Shown here in pieces: positions 1 through 11,770 of a stretch of DNA of 64,000 bases; position 1 is the stretch's first letter; every line of letters starts with the position of its first letter. The notes beneath the pieces are model-generated. The model had not been told where the DNA came from and made no database searches. It saw only the letters and a program-made list of their open reading frames with translations. Origin of the DNA: Deltaproteobacteria bacterium GWA2_38_16 (lineage in GTDB: Bacteria > Bdellovibrionota > JACOXK01 > 2-02-FULL-40-11); NCBI GenBank assembly GCA_001797335.1, contig MGPE01000001.1, positions 62,001 to 126,000 on the forward strand. The letters run 5' to 3'. The position numbers and the translations under genes are program-made.

Positions 1-1219
1 TAATCCGCCACCACCCTTTTCGTTTTCTACAGATAAAATTACTCAACCACAAGTAGCGTGCCACATGACGTATACAAATGAAAAAACACATGAAATTATT
101 AAAGAAAACATTCATTTGTCGGCCATGTATAGTGGCAATATTAAGGGCATTGGGCCTCGATATTGCCCTTCTATTGAAGATAAAGTAGTTCGATTTTCCA
201 GTAAATTAAGGCACCAAATATTTTTGGAACCAGAAGGGCTGAGTACTCAGGAAATATATGTAAATGGAGTATCCACGAGCCTTCCTGTGGATACTCAGTC
301 TGAGTTTTTAAAAACGATTGAAGGGCTTGAGCATGCCGAAATGATGAGGCACGGCTACGCCATTGAATACGACTTTATTTTTCCAACGGAATTAAAAGAA
401 ACGCTAGAAACAAAAAAAATTGAAGGTTTATTTTTGGCAGGACAAATTAATGGAACTACGGGTTATGAAGAAGCCGCAGCCCAGGGGCTTATGGCAGGAA
501 TTAACGCAGCGCTTAAAATAGAAAATAAAGAGCCGCTTATTTTAAAACGGCATGAATCATATATTGGAGTTTTAATTGATGACTTAATTACCAAGGGAAC
601 GCAGGAGCCTTATCGAATGTTTACCTCTCGGGCAGAATATCGGCTTTTGTTAAGAGAAGATAATGCTGATTTAAGGCTTAGAGAATATGGGCGAAAACTT
701 GGCTTGGTAAATGAGACAGAATACCAAAAATATATAACAAAAAAAGAAAGCATTGAAAAGGCCACCGCTTTTTTACAAACCACAAAAATATCCCCAAAAG
801 AAGAAATTAATAAAAAACTTTTAGAGAAGGGCCTTTCTCCTATAGAGAATCAAATAAATTTAGATAAGCTCTTAAGAAGGCCAGAAGTTAATTTTGAAAT
901 GCTTCGAGATCTTGGTTTTGTACAAGAGGAATATTCTGAAGATGTTATTTATCAGGTTGAAATGAATGTAAAATATAAGGGTTATATTGATAGACAATGG
1001 GACGATGTTCAAAAATACGAAAAATTAGAAAAAATAAGTATACCTAAAAACATGGATTTTTCTTCTGTTCCCGGCCTTTCTCATGAAGTTAAAGAAAAGC
1101 TTGTGCAGTTTAGGCCTGCTTCCATTGGGCAAGCGCTTAGAATTTCTGGAATTACCCCAGGATCTATTGCGGCCCTTATGGTTGGAATCAAGAAAAATGT
1201 TTCACGTGAAACATTTTAG
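1..1219 (+). CDS. mnmG: tRNA uridine-5-carboxymethylaminomethyl enzyme MnmG (5' truncated)
   Basis: C-terminal two thirds (about 406 codons, frame open from base 2) of MnmG/GidA, the FAD enzyme that with MnmE modifies the wobble uridine of certain tRNAs. Full-length proteins are about 620-630 residues, so the N-terminal FAD-binding part lies before the window. Family signatures are visible: [14 protein letters not shown] near the start, the [17 protein letters not shown] block, and [20 protein letters not shown]. The last codons (VSRETF) are encoded by a perfect parS palindrome, so the C-terminus doubles as a chromosome segregation site. parA starts 50 bp downstream; no rsmG/gidB lies between them, although that gene is often found there. 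Confidence 0.97.
   Translation, partial: NPPPPFSFSTDKITQPQVACHMTYTNEKTHEIIKENIHLSAMYSGNIKGIGPRYCPSIEDKVVRFSSKLRHQIFLEPEGLSTQEIYVNGVSTSLPVDTQSEFLKTIEGLEHAEMMRHGYAIEYDFIFPTELKETLETKKIEGLFLAGQINGTTGYEEAAAQGLMAGINAALKIENKEPLILKRHESYIGVLIDDLITKGTQEPYRMFTSRAEYRLLLREDNADLRLREYGRKLGLVNETEYQKYITKKESIEKATAFLQTTKISPKEEINKKLLEKGLSPIENQINLDKLLRRPEVNFEMLRDLGFVQEEYSEDVIYQVEMNVKYKGYIDRQWDDVQKYEKLEKISIPKNMDFSSVPGLSHEVKEKLVQFRPASIGQALRISGITPGSIAALMVGIKKNVSRETF
1198..1213. promoter_or_regulatory. parS: parS centromere site (TGTTTCACGTGAAACA)
   Basis: Perfect 16-bp palindrome matching the bacterial parS consensus TGTTNCACGTGAAACA. It lies inside the last codons of mnmG, directly before parA-parB. It is expected to load the ParB clamp for origin segregation. 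It is the only copy I found in the window. Confidence 0.95.
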
Positions 1220-1269
1220 TCACTTTTTTATTTACAAAAAATTTCATCTTCGTTACAACTAAAAGAGTC

Positions 1270-2118
1270 ATGTCGGACAAGTCTCCAAAAATCATTACAG
1301 TAACCAATCAAAAGGGCGGTGTTGGAAAAACAACAACTGTTATTAATTTGGGGGCATCTTTAGCCGCTGCTGAAAAAAAGACACTTTTGTTGGATTTAGA
1401 TCCCCAGGGAAATGCGGGAAGCGGCCTTGGAGTTGATAAGCTCTCTCTCACTGGAAAAACTATTTATAATGTTTTGGTTCAAGAACGAAAAATGTCAGAA
1501 GTAATCATTAAAACAGAGCTAGATGGGCTTGATATTGTCCCCTCTAATCAAGATCTGATTGGTGCTGAAGTAGAGCTTGTGACAGAAATTGCTAGAGAAA
1601 CACGGCTTAAAGTATCTTTAGAAGAAATTTTACCCCTATATGATTATATTTTAATAGATTGCCCTCCGAGCTTGGGGCTTTTAACCATTAATGCGCTTAC
1701 GGCGTCTGATTCTTATTTAGTTCCTATGCAATGTGAATATTATGCCATGGAAGGACTTTCCCAATTGGTTAAGTTGGTTGGGCTAGTTAATAAAAGTTTA
1801 AATCCAAAATTGTCTCAAGAAGGAATTTTATTAACCATGTTTGATAGTCGAAATAATTTATGCCACCAGGTGGCGGCAGAAATTCGAGAACATTTTAAAG
1901 GGCAGGTATTTCAATCGGTCATTCCAAGGAATGTAAAGCTGAGCGAATGTCCGAGCCATGGAAAACCTATTTTGCTGTACGATGTAAACTCCAAAGGAGC
2001 GATGAGTTATTTGAGCCTTGCAAAAGAAATCATTCAAAGGAATGAAATTAAAACTGAAGCAACTCTTGATAACGCGTTACAAAATACTGGAGAACGTCCA
2101 TTACAGATAAACGTGTAA
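1270..2118 (+). CDS. parA: Chromosome partitioning ATPase ParA (Soj)
   Basis: Deviant Walker ATPase of the MinD/ParA superfamily, 282 residues. KGGVGKTTTVINLGASLA (about residues 15-32) is the P-loop with its signature lysine, LLLDLDPQGN is the Walker A' segment, and YILIDCPPSLGLLTINAL is Walker B. ParA binds DNA nonspecifically as an ATP dimer and moves ParB-parS complexes. The gene sits 50 bp after mnmG and its stop overlaps a possible ATG in front of parB (TAATG). The protein is long enough only for a short N-terminal extension, as expected for a chromosomal Soj rather than a plasmid ParA with its own helix-turn-helix. Confidence 0.97.
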   Translation: MSDKSPKIITVTNQKGGVGKTTTVINLGASLAAAEKKTLLLDLDPQGNAGSGLGVDKLSLTGKTIYNVLVQERKMSEVIIKTELDGLDIVPSNQDLIGAEVELVTEIARETRLKVSLEEILPLYDYILIDCPPSLGLLTINALTASDSYLVPMQCEYYAMEGLSQLVKLVGLVNKSLNPKLSQEGILLTMFDSRNNLCHQVAAEIREHFKGQVFQSVIPRNVKLSECPSHGKPILLYDVNSKGAMSYLSLAKEIIQRNEIKTEATLDNALQNTGERPLQINV

Positions 2119-2147
2119 TGTATGTAGGACACATGGGGAGGAGTGAT

Positions 2148-3008
2148 ATGGACAAGAAAAAAGCTCTGGGAAGAGGCATGGCCTCTCTTATTCCGGATCC
2201 ATCGGTATTAAGCGATGAGGCACCACCACCAAAAACTTATTTTTATTGTGGGATAGAAAATGTTCTTCCAAATAAAGAGCAACCCAGAAAAGCATTTAAT
2301 GATGAAAAGCTATTGGGCCTAGCTGCGTCTATTAAAGAAAAAGGAATTTTACAGCCCATTATTGTGCGACGTCTTTCGGATTTTCAATATGAAATCATTG
2401 CGGGCGAGCGTAGGTGGCGCGCAGCCCAAAAAGCAGGACTTTCACAAGTGCCTGTAATTATTAGAGAATCTAGTGTTTCTGGAAAATTAGAAGAAGCGCT
2501 TATTGAAAATCTTCAGCGAGAAGATTTAAATGCCATGGAAGAGGCCGATGCTTATCATAAGCTTATTGAAGAACATGAATATACCCAAGAAGAGCTTGCT
2601 AAAAAAATAGGCAAAGATAGGTCTACAATTGCGAATAGTTTGAGGCTTTTGGTTTTATCTCCAGCTGTTCGAGAATTAGTATCCCAGGGAAAAATTACTT
2701 CTGGTCATGCCAGGGCCCTGCTTTCTATTGAAGATGTGAAAAGACAAGAAGAAATCGCCAAAGATATTGTTAAAAAAGAGCTTTCTGTCCGCCAAGTAGA
2801 AGCACTGGTTAAAACAGGAACAAAACGTGGTCATCCTAAGCAAAGCGAAGGATCTCAAGATATTTTTATTACAACTCTTGAGCAAGAACTCTCCCAGCAT
2901 TTTAAAGCTAAAGTGCGTATTGATAACCGATGGAAAAAAGGGAAAATTGAAATTGAGTACTTTGGCGATGACGAACTCAACCGCATTATTTCTCTATTAA
3001 AGGCCTAG
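2148..3008 (+). CDS. parB: Chromosome partitioning protein ParB (Spo0J)
   Basis: ParB CTPase and parS-binding clamp, 286 residues. I chose the ATG at 2148 because GGGGAGGAG lies 5 nt upstream and the protein then begins MDKKKALGRGMASLIPD, a typical ParB start. An in-frame ATG at 2118 overlaps the parA stop but lacks a good ribosome site. Visible parts: VLPNKEQPRKAF, the CTP-binding motif GERRWRAAQ, LIENLQREDLNAMEEA, and the helix-turn-helix TQEELAKKIGKDRSTIANSL. The C-terminal dimer domain follows. The linker between the helix-turn-helix region and the dimer domain (about residues 228-237, GHPKQSEGSQ) is encoded by a short dispersed repeat at 2830-2856. Confidence 0.96.
   Translation: MDKKKALGRGMASLIPDPSVLSDEAPPPKTYFYCGIENVLPNKEQPRKAFNDEKLLGLAASIKEKGILQPIIVRRLSDFQYEIIAGERRWRAAQKAGLSQVPVIIRESSVSGKLEEALIENLQREDLNAMEEADAYHKLIEEHEYTQEELAKKIGKDRSTIANSLRLLVLSPAVRELVSQGKITSGHARALLSIEDVKRQEEIAKDIVKKELSVRQVEALVKTGTKRGHPKQSEGSQDIFITTLEQELSQHFKAKVRIDNRWKKGKIEIEYFGDDELNRIISLLKA
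2830..2856. repeat. Short palindromic repeat inside parB (GTCATCCT..AGGATCTC type)
   Basis: 27-bp imperfect palindrome reading GTCATCCTAAG...GAAGGATCTC. It belongs to the GTCATCCTGA-GCGAAG-type repeat seen in many bacterial genomes. It lies in frame in the parB linker. A second, differently mutated member lies in ileS at 43698-43722. Confidence 0.75.
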
Positions 3009-3030
3009 GCAAAAGCCCAAAAAAACAAAA

Positions 3031-3060
3031 AGCCCACAGCATGTTGCCATGGGCTTTTTT
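3031..3060 (+). terminator. Rho-independent terminator after parB
   Basis: AGCCCA and TGGGCT arms with an inner GCA/TGC pair form a hairpin followed by TTTTTT. It lies 22 bp after the parB stop. Confidence 0.85.
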
Positions 3061-3061
3061 G

Positions 3062-3088
3062 TGTCATCCACGGCCTGATGGGGTATCT
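3062..3088. repeat. Degenerate copy of the GTCATCC..GATC short repeat
   Basis: TGTCATCC followed by CGGCCTGAT and GGGGTATCT matches, with several changes, the reverse complement of the repeats at 39500, 42870 and 54843. It looks like a decayed copy downstream of the parB terminator. Confidence 0.45.
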
Positions 3089-3103
3089 ATAATAAATGAT
3101 TAA

Positions 3104-3130
3104 ATAAGATAATATAAGATCACATAAGAT
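3104..3130 (+). repeat. Three phased ATAAGAT direct repeats upstream of the atp operon
   Basis: ATAAGAT occurs at 3104, 3114 and 3124, exactly 10 bp apart, about one helical turn. Together with the inverted repeat at 3156-3176 this fills the 208-bp gap before the atp genes. It may be a protein binding array; no matching regulator is known to me. Confidence 0.5.
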
Positions 3131-3155
3131 AAAAACACATTTCAGTTTGACTTCG

Positions 3156-3176
3156 TGCGTAAAACTATGTTACGCA
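3156..3176. promoter_or_regulatory. Inverted repeat TGCGTAA-N7-TTACGCA before atp operon
   Basis: A perfect 7-bp inverted repeat with a 7-nt spacer, 40 bp before the first atp start codon. It could be an operator or a leader hairpin. A TTGACT hexamer at 3147-3152 is a possible -35 but no good -10 follows at the right distance. Confidence 0.4.
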
Positions 3177-3216
3177 AAATCGTTTAACTGGTTTATTTTA
3201 TTAGGCAAAACTAACT

Positions 3217-3672
3217 ATGGAACTGCCGGATTTCACATCCATAAAGGCGCTTTTAGAGTATTTTAAAACAGTACCAATTCAAGCTGGGCTGTTTTTGGGA
3301 ATACTTTTTGTTTTAAATAAGCTTGTTTTTGCCCCCTTTTTAAAAATTATTGAAGAGCGCAGACGAAAAACGATAGAAACCTTTAAAAATGCTGAACAAG
3401 TTTCTCATCAAACACAAAACATCTCTTTAGAATATGAAAAAAAGATAAAAGATCACAAAGATCATCTTCGAAAAAAAATGGATGAAACCAGGCGCGAGCT
3501 TGAAAAAGAACAGGCTGAAAAACTTCATCAAACTAAAACAGAACTTTTAAAAAATATGCAAGAAAAACATCAAAAAATAAAAGAAACGGTAGTCCAGGTG
3601 GAAAAGGAATTATCTCAAGACATAAAGGGACTTTCTTCTGAAATTGTACAAAAATTTTTAGGAGTTGCATAG
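3217..3672 (+). CDS. atpF': ATP synthase Fo subunit b' (peripheral stalk)
   Basis: 151-residue b-type stalk protein and first gene of the ATP synthase operon. A single membrane segment (about residues 18-38, AGLFLGILFVLNKLVFAPFL) is followed by a long charged coiled coil rich in Lys and Glu, ending in a short hydrophobic tail. It is followed 3 bp later by a second b-type gene, so the stalk is probably a b/b' heterodimer as in cyanobacteria, alphaproteobacteria and some deltaproteobacteria. Which of the two is called b or b' is arbitrary here. The operon starts directly with the stalk genes; a and c subunit genes are missing. Confidence 0.85.
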   Translation: MELPDFTSIKALLEYFKTVPIQAGLFLGILFVLNKLVFAPFLKIIEERRRKTIETFKNAEQVSHQTQNISLEYEKKIKDHKDHLRKKMDETRRELEKEQAEKLHQTKTELLKNMQEKHQKIKETVVQVEKELSQDIKGLSSEIVQKFLGVA

Positions 3673-4145
3673 CAGATGGTTGAACTGATATTTCCGATTA
3701 TTAATTTTTTTATATTCATTGGCATTTTAATCTATGTTTTAAAAAAGCCATTGAAACAGTTTTTAATAAGCCGAAGCGCAGAGATCGATAAAACCATTCA
3801 AGAAGCAACACGCGTGTATGAAAAGGCCAAACATCTTCAAGAAGAAGCCCAACAAAAATTAAACCATTTGGAAGAGGAAAAAAGAACACTTTTTGTTCAG
3901 GCAGAACAAGACGCAAAAAATGTACAAAAAAAATCAAAGGAAGCGCTAGAAACCATGGTTGTAAAAATGAAAGAAGAACATGAGCAGCGCCTAGACGAAG
4001 AAATGAGAAAGGCGATTAAAAATTTAAAAAAGAAAACTATTCAAAAGATTATAGAAGACACAAAGGTGCAAATTCAACAAAACATAAAAACTAAAGGTCA
4101 AGAAGCGCTCATTGAAGAAAGCTTGGAGATACAAAAAGGAGGAGC

Positions 4146-6194
<2,049 letters not shown>

Positions 6195-6195
<1 letters not shown>

Positions 6196-7073
6196 TGCCT
6201 AATTTAAAAGACATTCGAAGGCGTATTTCAACGGTCAAAAATACGCAGCAAATTACCAAGGCCATGAAAATGATTGCGGCCGTAAAGCTCAGAAAGGCAC
6301 AAGATCAGATTTTGGCGGCTCGCCCCTATGCGAATGAGCTCATCTCTGTTATTTCTAATTTAGTAATTCATGGTGAAGGAAAGCATCATCCCCTTTTGAT
6401 CCAACGAAAACCCCACAAAGTGCGCTTGGTCGTGGTGACTTCTGATCGAGGGCTCTGTGGGGCGTATAATGGAAATATTATTCGAAGGGCCGAGAAATTT
6501 ATTCAGGAAAAAAGGGGCGATTTTAAAGAATTTAAAGTTTCTTTTATTGGCCGAAAAGGCCACGACTATTTTAAAAAACGCCTAGATCCTTCTTTGGTAG
6601 GAAAAATTTATCCAGATATCATGAAGCATCCTTCTTTTGAGCAGGCTTCTACTATTGCTAACGAAATGATGGATGAATTTTTAAAAGAACATTTGGATCA
6701 CGTATATTTTATTTATAATGAATTTAAATCTGCTATCTCTCAAAAAGTGGTTTTAGAAACGCTGCTTCCCACGCGAGCCAAAAAAGAAGAGGATTCTCAA
6801 AAACTTCAAAAAATTGATTATTTATATGAACCTTCTCGGGAAGAAGTACTTACTGCACTTTTACCAAAACATATTCGAATTCAAGTATATCGAATTTTAT
6901 TAGAAGCCGTGTCTTCTGAACATGGGGCGCGCATGACGGCAATGGATTCGGCTACTACGAATGCGAGAGATATGATTTCAAGTTTAAGTTTATTGGCCAA
7001 CCGCATCCGGCAGGCTGTGATTACCAAAGAGCTTATGGAAATTGTGGGTGGCGCAGAAGCACTGAAAGGATAA
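6195..7073 (+). CDS. atpG: ATP synthase F1 subunit gamma
   Basis: 292-residue rotor shaft. The N-terminal helix has the conserved RRISTVKNTQQITKAMKMIAA block, the middle has TSDRGLCGAYN, and the C-terminal helix carries SSEHGARMTAMDSATTNA followed by RQAVITKELMEIVGGAEAL. Shares the A of its ATG with the atpA stop. The gap to atpD is 15 bp and contains TAATGGAGGA as a ribosome site. Confidence 0.97.
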
Positions 7074-8497
<1,424 letters not shown>

Positions 8498-8498
<1 letters not shown>

Positions 8499-8929
8499 TG
8501 TCACTTAGTGTTACGATTGTAACTCCGCATAGAAAAGTGGTTCATAAACTCTCTGTAGATGAGCTCATTATGCCCAGCGAAGCGGGAGAAGTGACCATTC
8601 TTCCAGGGCACACCCCTTTTTTAACCGCCCTAGGGGTGGGCGTTATTCGGACACTTTCTCAAGATGAAAGAATTCATTTTTTAGTGAGCTATGGTTTTGC
8701 AGAAGTGAGAGACGATCAGGTTCTTATTTTGGGAGAAGACATTGAACCTGCCAGCCAAATTGATTTGGAGCGTGCACAAAAAGCCAAGGCAGAAGTAGAA
8801 GAAAAAATACTGAATAAAGTATTGGGTGAAATTGAATACGCTAATTATCTTAAACGACTTCAAGCGGAACAAAAACGCATTGAAGTAGCCAAGCAATCAA
8901 TAGGCCCCTCTTCTAAAAAGAAAAAGTAA
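8498..8929 (+). CDS. atpC: ATP synthase F1 subunit epsilon
   Basis: 143-residue epsilon subunit, last gene of the atp operon. N-terminal beta sandwich with GEVTILPGHTPFLTALGVGVI and YGFAEVRDDQVLILGE; the C-terminal part is a helical hairpin rich in Lys and Glu (ERAQKAKAEVEE) with an Lys-rich tail. The start overlaps the atpD stop. The stop codon abuts the stop of the convergent queE with no base between them, so no separate terminator fits between the two operons. Confidence 0.95.
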
Positions 8930-9556
8930 TTACGGCATATTAAGATATTTATGCAGCTGAACCTGAAGTTTTACAGGAAGACTGTCTTTTCGAATCCATT
9001 CTCCTAAAATTCCAGGACTTAGCTCTTTGTGAATAGCCGACAAGAGAACTTTATGGCAACGAGTAGCCAGCCCATATTGAGTAATCACGCTTTTTGACCA
9101 CTCATAATCTGATCTATCTCCAACTACAAATTTGATCTCATCTTGAGTATTCAAATGGTTTAAATTTTCCCATAAGTTGTGGTGGGCCATATGGCTAGAA
9201 GGTGTTTTAAAATCAATGATTTTAATAACTTTTGAATTTACTTTATTAATTAAGATAGATCCGGAAGTTTCTAGTAATACGGCATAAAAGTTATCCACAA
9301 GGATATCCATAAGTGGATAAACCTCTTCTTGAAGCAAGGGCTCTCCCCCCGTAACCTCAACTGTTTTACAGTTAAACTTTTGAATTTCTTTAAGAATTTC
9401 TTGAATACTCATTTTTTTTCCATCATAAAAAGCATATGCGGTATCACAGTAGGTACATCTTAAATTACAGGCTGTGAGGCGGATAAAAATACAAGGCTCC
9501 CCGCTTCTGGTGGACTCGCCTTGAATAGAGTAAAAAATTTCATTCACTGTCAGCAT
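8930..9556 (-). CDS. queE: 7-carboxy-7-deazaguanine synthase QueE
   Basis: 208-residue radical SAM enzyme of queuosine/7-deazaguanine synthesis, converting carboxytetrahydropterin to 7-carboxy-7-deazaguanine. EIFYSIQGESTRSGEPCIFIRL is the family opening, and CNLRCTYCDT gives the CxxxCxxC iron-sulfur motif. EVTGGEPLLQ follows, then the DFKTPSS and DEIKFVVGDRSDY blocks. No other queuosine genes are in the window. It stands alone between the atp operon and a palindromic repeat element; the upstream side shares a 240-bp gap with radA. Confidence 0.92.
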   Translation of the reverse strand: MLTVNEIFYSIQGESTRSGEPCIFIRLTACNLRCTYCDTAYAFYDGKKMSIQEILKEIQKFNCKTVEVTGGEPLLQEEVYPLMDILVDNFYAVLLETSGSILINKVNSKVIKIIDFKTPSSHMAHHNLWENLNHLNTQDEIKFVVGDRSDYEWSKSVITQYGLATRCHKVLLSAIHKELSPGILGEWIRKDSLPVKLQVQLHKYLNMP

Positions 9557-9631
9557 AATTTTTAGGCATTATAGGGGTTATATTTAAATATTCAAGTGGT
9601 AAATACATAATTTTTAGAAGCCTGTTTATGG

Positions 9632-9750
9632 AAGGAGTTCTTATCTTTTCTGAGAGAGTCTCTCGGAGGGCGAGCGAGCCTGAGAGTGAAGCGCGAATTT
9701 TTCGCTGGGAAAATTCGACGCGGCTCTCGAAGAAACGATAAGAACTCCTT
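9632..9750. repeat. Family 1 palindromic element, copy A (intergenic)
   Basis: 119-bp palindrome between queE and radA. Perfect 14-bp terminal arms: AAGGAGTTCTTATC (9632-9645) and GATAAGAACTCCTT (9737-9750). Inside, a weaker stem and a second hairpin (GCGAATTTTTC / GGAAAATTCGACGC) are visible. Same interior as the copies in tonB (32684-32801) and in front of btuB (37233-37375). Much of it is open on both strands, so it can be read as protein. It fills most of the 240-bp gap before radA. Confidence 0.9.
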
Positions 9751-9796
9751 TCATTTTTTTGATCTTGTTTCATAAATATGTTAACGCTGGTGAGTA

Positions 9797-11164
9797 ATGG
9801 CCAAAGAAAAATCCATTTATAGCTGTCAGTCTTGCGGATATCAAAGCCCAAAATGGATGGGAAAATGTCCAGACTGTCAAAGCTGGAATACGCTCATAGA
9901 AGAAAAAAAAGAGCCAGAGCTTTCTGTTTTAGAAACCAGAACTTTTGATGATATCGATACGGCTCCCATTTCCATTACTCATATTAAAAGTAAGGATTCA
10001 GATCGAATTACCACGCATATTTCTGAGCTGGATCGTGTTTTAGGGGGAGGTCTCGTTCATGGATCATTAGTATTGGTAGGAGGAGATCCAGGCATTGGGA
10101 AATCAACGCTTGTCCTTCAAGCATTTAATGCCATTGCCAAAAAAGATATTCCTGTTCTTTATATTTCTGGCGAAGAATCTTTAGAACAAACAAAATTAAG
10201 AGCCGATCGACTGGGTGCCAAAAGTGAAAGTTTATATCTTTTATCAGAAACTCTTTTAGAAAAAGTCATTAAAGAAGCTAAAAAATTAAAACCAAAAGTC
10301 TTAGCCATTGATTCTGTGCAAACGCTTTATACCGGCGAATTAGAATCTGCACCAGGCAGTATTAGCCAAGTTCGAGAAGTTGTTGCTCGTTTGATGTATT
10401 TAGCTAAAAGAGAAAATATGACAACCGTTGTCATTGGGCATGTGACGAAAGAAGGCGCCTTAGCAGGTCCCAGAGTATTAGAACATATGGTTGATACGGT
10501 TTTATATTTTGAAGGAGACGGGGGAAAAAGTTATCGAATTTTAAGAGCTGTTAAAAATCGGTTTGGTTCTACAAATGAAATTGGGGTATTTGAAATGCAA
10601 GAAGAAGGCCTTATTCCCGTTGAAAATCCTTCTGAACTTTTTTTATCGGAGCGCCCCTTAAATGCGCCAGGCTCTGTGGTGGTGTCAGCCGTAGAAGGAA
10701 CACGTCCCATGTTGGTAGAACTTCAAGCTTTGGTAACGCCCACCATTTTAGCATTACCCAGAAGAACAACGATTGGTGTGGATCACAATCGAGTGAGTTT
10801 ATTGGTGGCAGTTTTAGAAAAAAAGGCAGAACTGGCTCTTTATAATCACGATATTTATGTCAATGTTGCTGGAGGATTAAGAATTCAAGAAACGGGAGTA
10901 GATTTAGGAATTATTGCTTCTGTGGCGTCTAGTTTTTTAAATCGTTCCATAGAGTCTCAAGTTTTATTTTTAGGAGAAGTGGGATTAACGGGGGAGGTTC
11001 GGGCTATTAATCATATTGAAGTCCGGGCCAAGGAAGCTTCTCGTTTAGGATTTAAAAAATGTTTTTTGCCCATGTCTAATCTCAGAAAAATGAAAACCAA
11101 GGTGCCCTTAGAATTTATAGGCATTTCAACGGTGGATGAGCTAATTCAAATACTTTTTAGATAA
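9797..11164 (+). CDS. radA: DNA repair protein RadA
   Basis: 455-residue RadA/Sms, a RecA-like helicase that helps process recombination intermediates. An N-terminal C4 zinc finger (CQSCGYQSPKWMGKCPDC, about residues 10-27) is followed by the P-loop GGDPGIGKSTL, the RadA-specific KNRFGSTNE motif, and a C-terminal Lon-protease-like domain (VAGGLRIQETGVDLGIIASV, FLGEVGLTGEVR). The usual length is about 450. GGTGAG lies 7 nt before the ATG. A DedA gene follows after 9 bp, probably co-transcribed. Confidence 0.96.
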   Translation: MAKEKSIYSCQSCGYQSPKWMGKCPDCQSWNTLIEEKKEPELSVLETRTFDDIDTAPISITHIKSKDSDRITTHISELDRVLGGGLVHGSLVLVGGDPGIGKSTLVLQAFNAIAKKDIPVLYISGEESLEQTKLRADRLGAKSESLYLLSETLLEKVIKEAKKLKPKVLAIDSVQTLYTGELESAPGSISQVREVVARLMYLAKRENMTTVVIGHVTKEGALAGPRVLEHMVDTVLYFEGDGGKSYRILRAVKNRFGSTNEIGVFEMQEEGLIPVENPSELFLSERPLNAPGSVVVSAVEGTRPMLVELQALVTPTILALPRRTTIGVDHNRVSLLVAVLEKKAELALYNHDIYVNVAGGLRIQETGVDLGIIASVASSFLNRSIESQVLFLGEVGLTGEVRAINHIEVRAKEASRLGFKKCFLPMSNLRKMKTKVPLEFIGISTVDELIQILFR

Positions 11165-11173
11165 TAAGAATAT

Positions 11174-11770
11174 ATGCCCTATTTAGGAATTATTTTTTTA
11201 CTTATTATTGGACTCGTGCTTCCCTTTCCAGAAGATTTAACCCTTATTTTAGCAGGGCAGCTTGTTCATTCCGAGGAATTAAATTTTTGGCTCATGTTAG
11301 GTGTGTGTTTTATCGGAGTTATTCCAACTGATTTTGTATTATATTATGTTGGAAAAAAATATGGGCGCACCGTATGGCGATACCGATTTGTCCGACGTAT
11401 TTTTACACCCAAAAGAAGAGTTCAGGTGATGGATCAGTTCACAAAGCATGGGGATAAAGTTGTATGGGTAGCGCGCTTTATTGGAGGATTTCGGGCTCCT
11501 GTTTTTATAACGGCGGGCATGCTAGGAATGTCTCCTAAAAGGTTTTTGTTTTTAGATGGACTGGCTTCTTTAGTAAGTATTCCTCTTTTTGTTGGAGGAA
11601 CCTACTATTTAGGGCAGCGATTTTCTCAAGGAGCCCATCAGGTAGCCCATGAAATGACAAAATATTTAATGATTTTAATAGGGATTATTTTTATCGGAGC
11701 ACTTATTAAAGGAATTTTAAGATCTAAAAAAGAGATTATGGTAGCCCCTCCTACAAACAACGACGAATAG
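11174..11770 (+). CDS. DedA family membrane protein
   Basis: 198-residue polytopic protein of the DedA/SNARE-associated (VTT) family, thought to move lipids such as undecaprenyl phosphate or phosphatidylethanolamine across the inner membrane. Conserved pieces: LPFPEDLTLILAG near the N-terminus, the YYVGKKYG segment, and the RFIGGFRAPVFITAGMLGMS block typical of the family. Three to four hydrophobic segments plus a C-terminal helix. Its last 20 bp overlap the 3' end of the convergent glpK gene. The exact substrate cannot be told from sequence. Confidence 0.88.
   Translation: MPYLGIIFLLIIGLVLPFPEDLTLILAGQLVHSEELNFWLMLGVCFIGVIPTDFVLYYVGKKYGRTVWRYRFVRRIFTPKRRVQVMDQFTKHGDKVVWVARFIGGFRAPVFITAGMLGMSPKRFLFLDGLASLVSIPLFVGGTYYLGQRFSQGAHQVAHEMTKYLMILIGIIFIGALIKGILRSKKEIMVAPPTNNDE

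Noticed and set aside
2118-2147. Upstream ATG of parB overlapping the parA stop
   Set aside because: The strong GGGGAGGAG site and typical N-terminus support ATG 2148.
9540-9851. 103-codon reverse-strand open frame over the queE-radA gap
   Set aside because: It is made mostly of the family 1 palindrome and then runs antisense into radA. The repeat is open in several frames, so this is not evidence for a gene.
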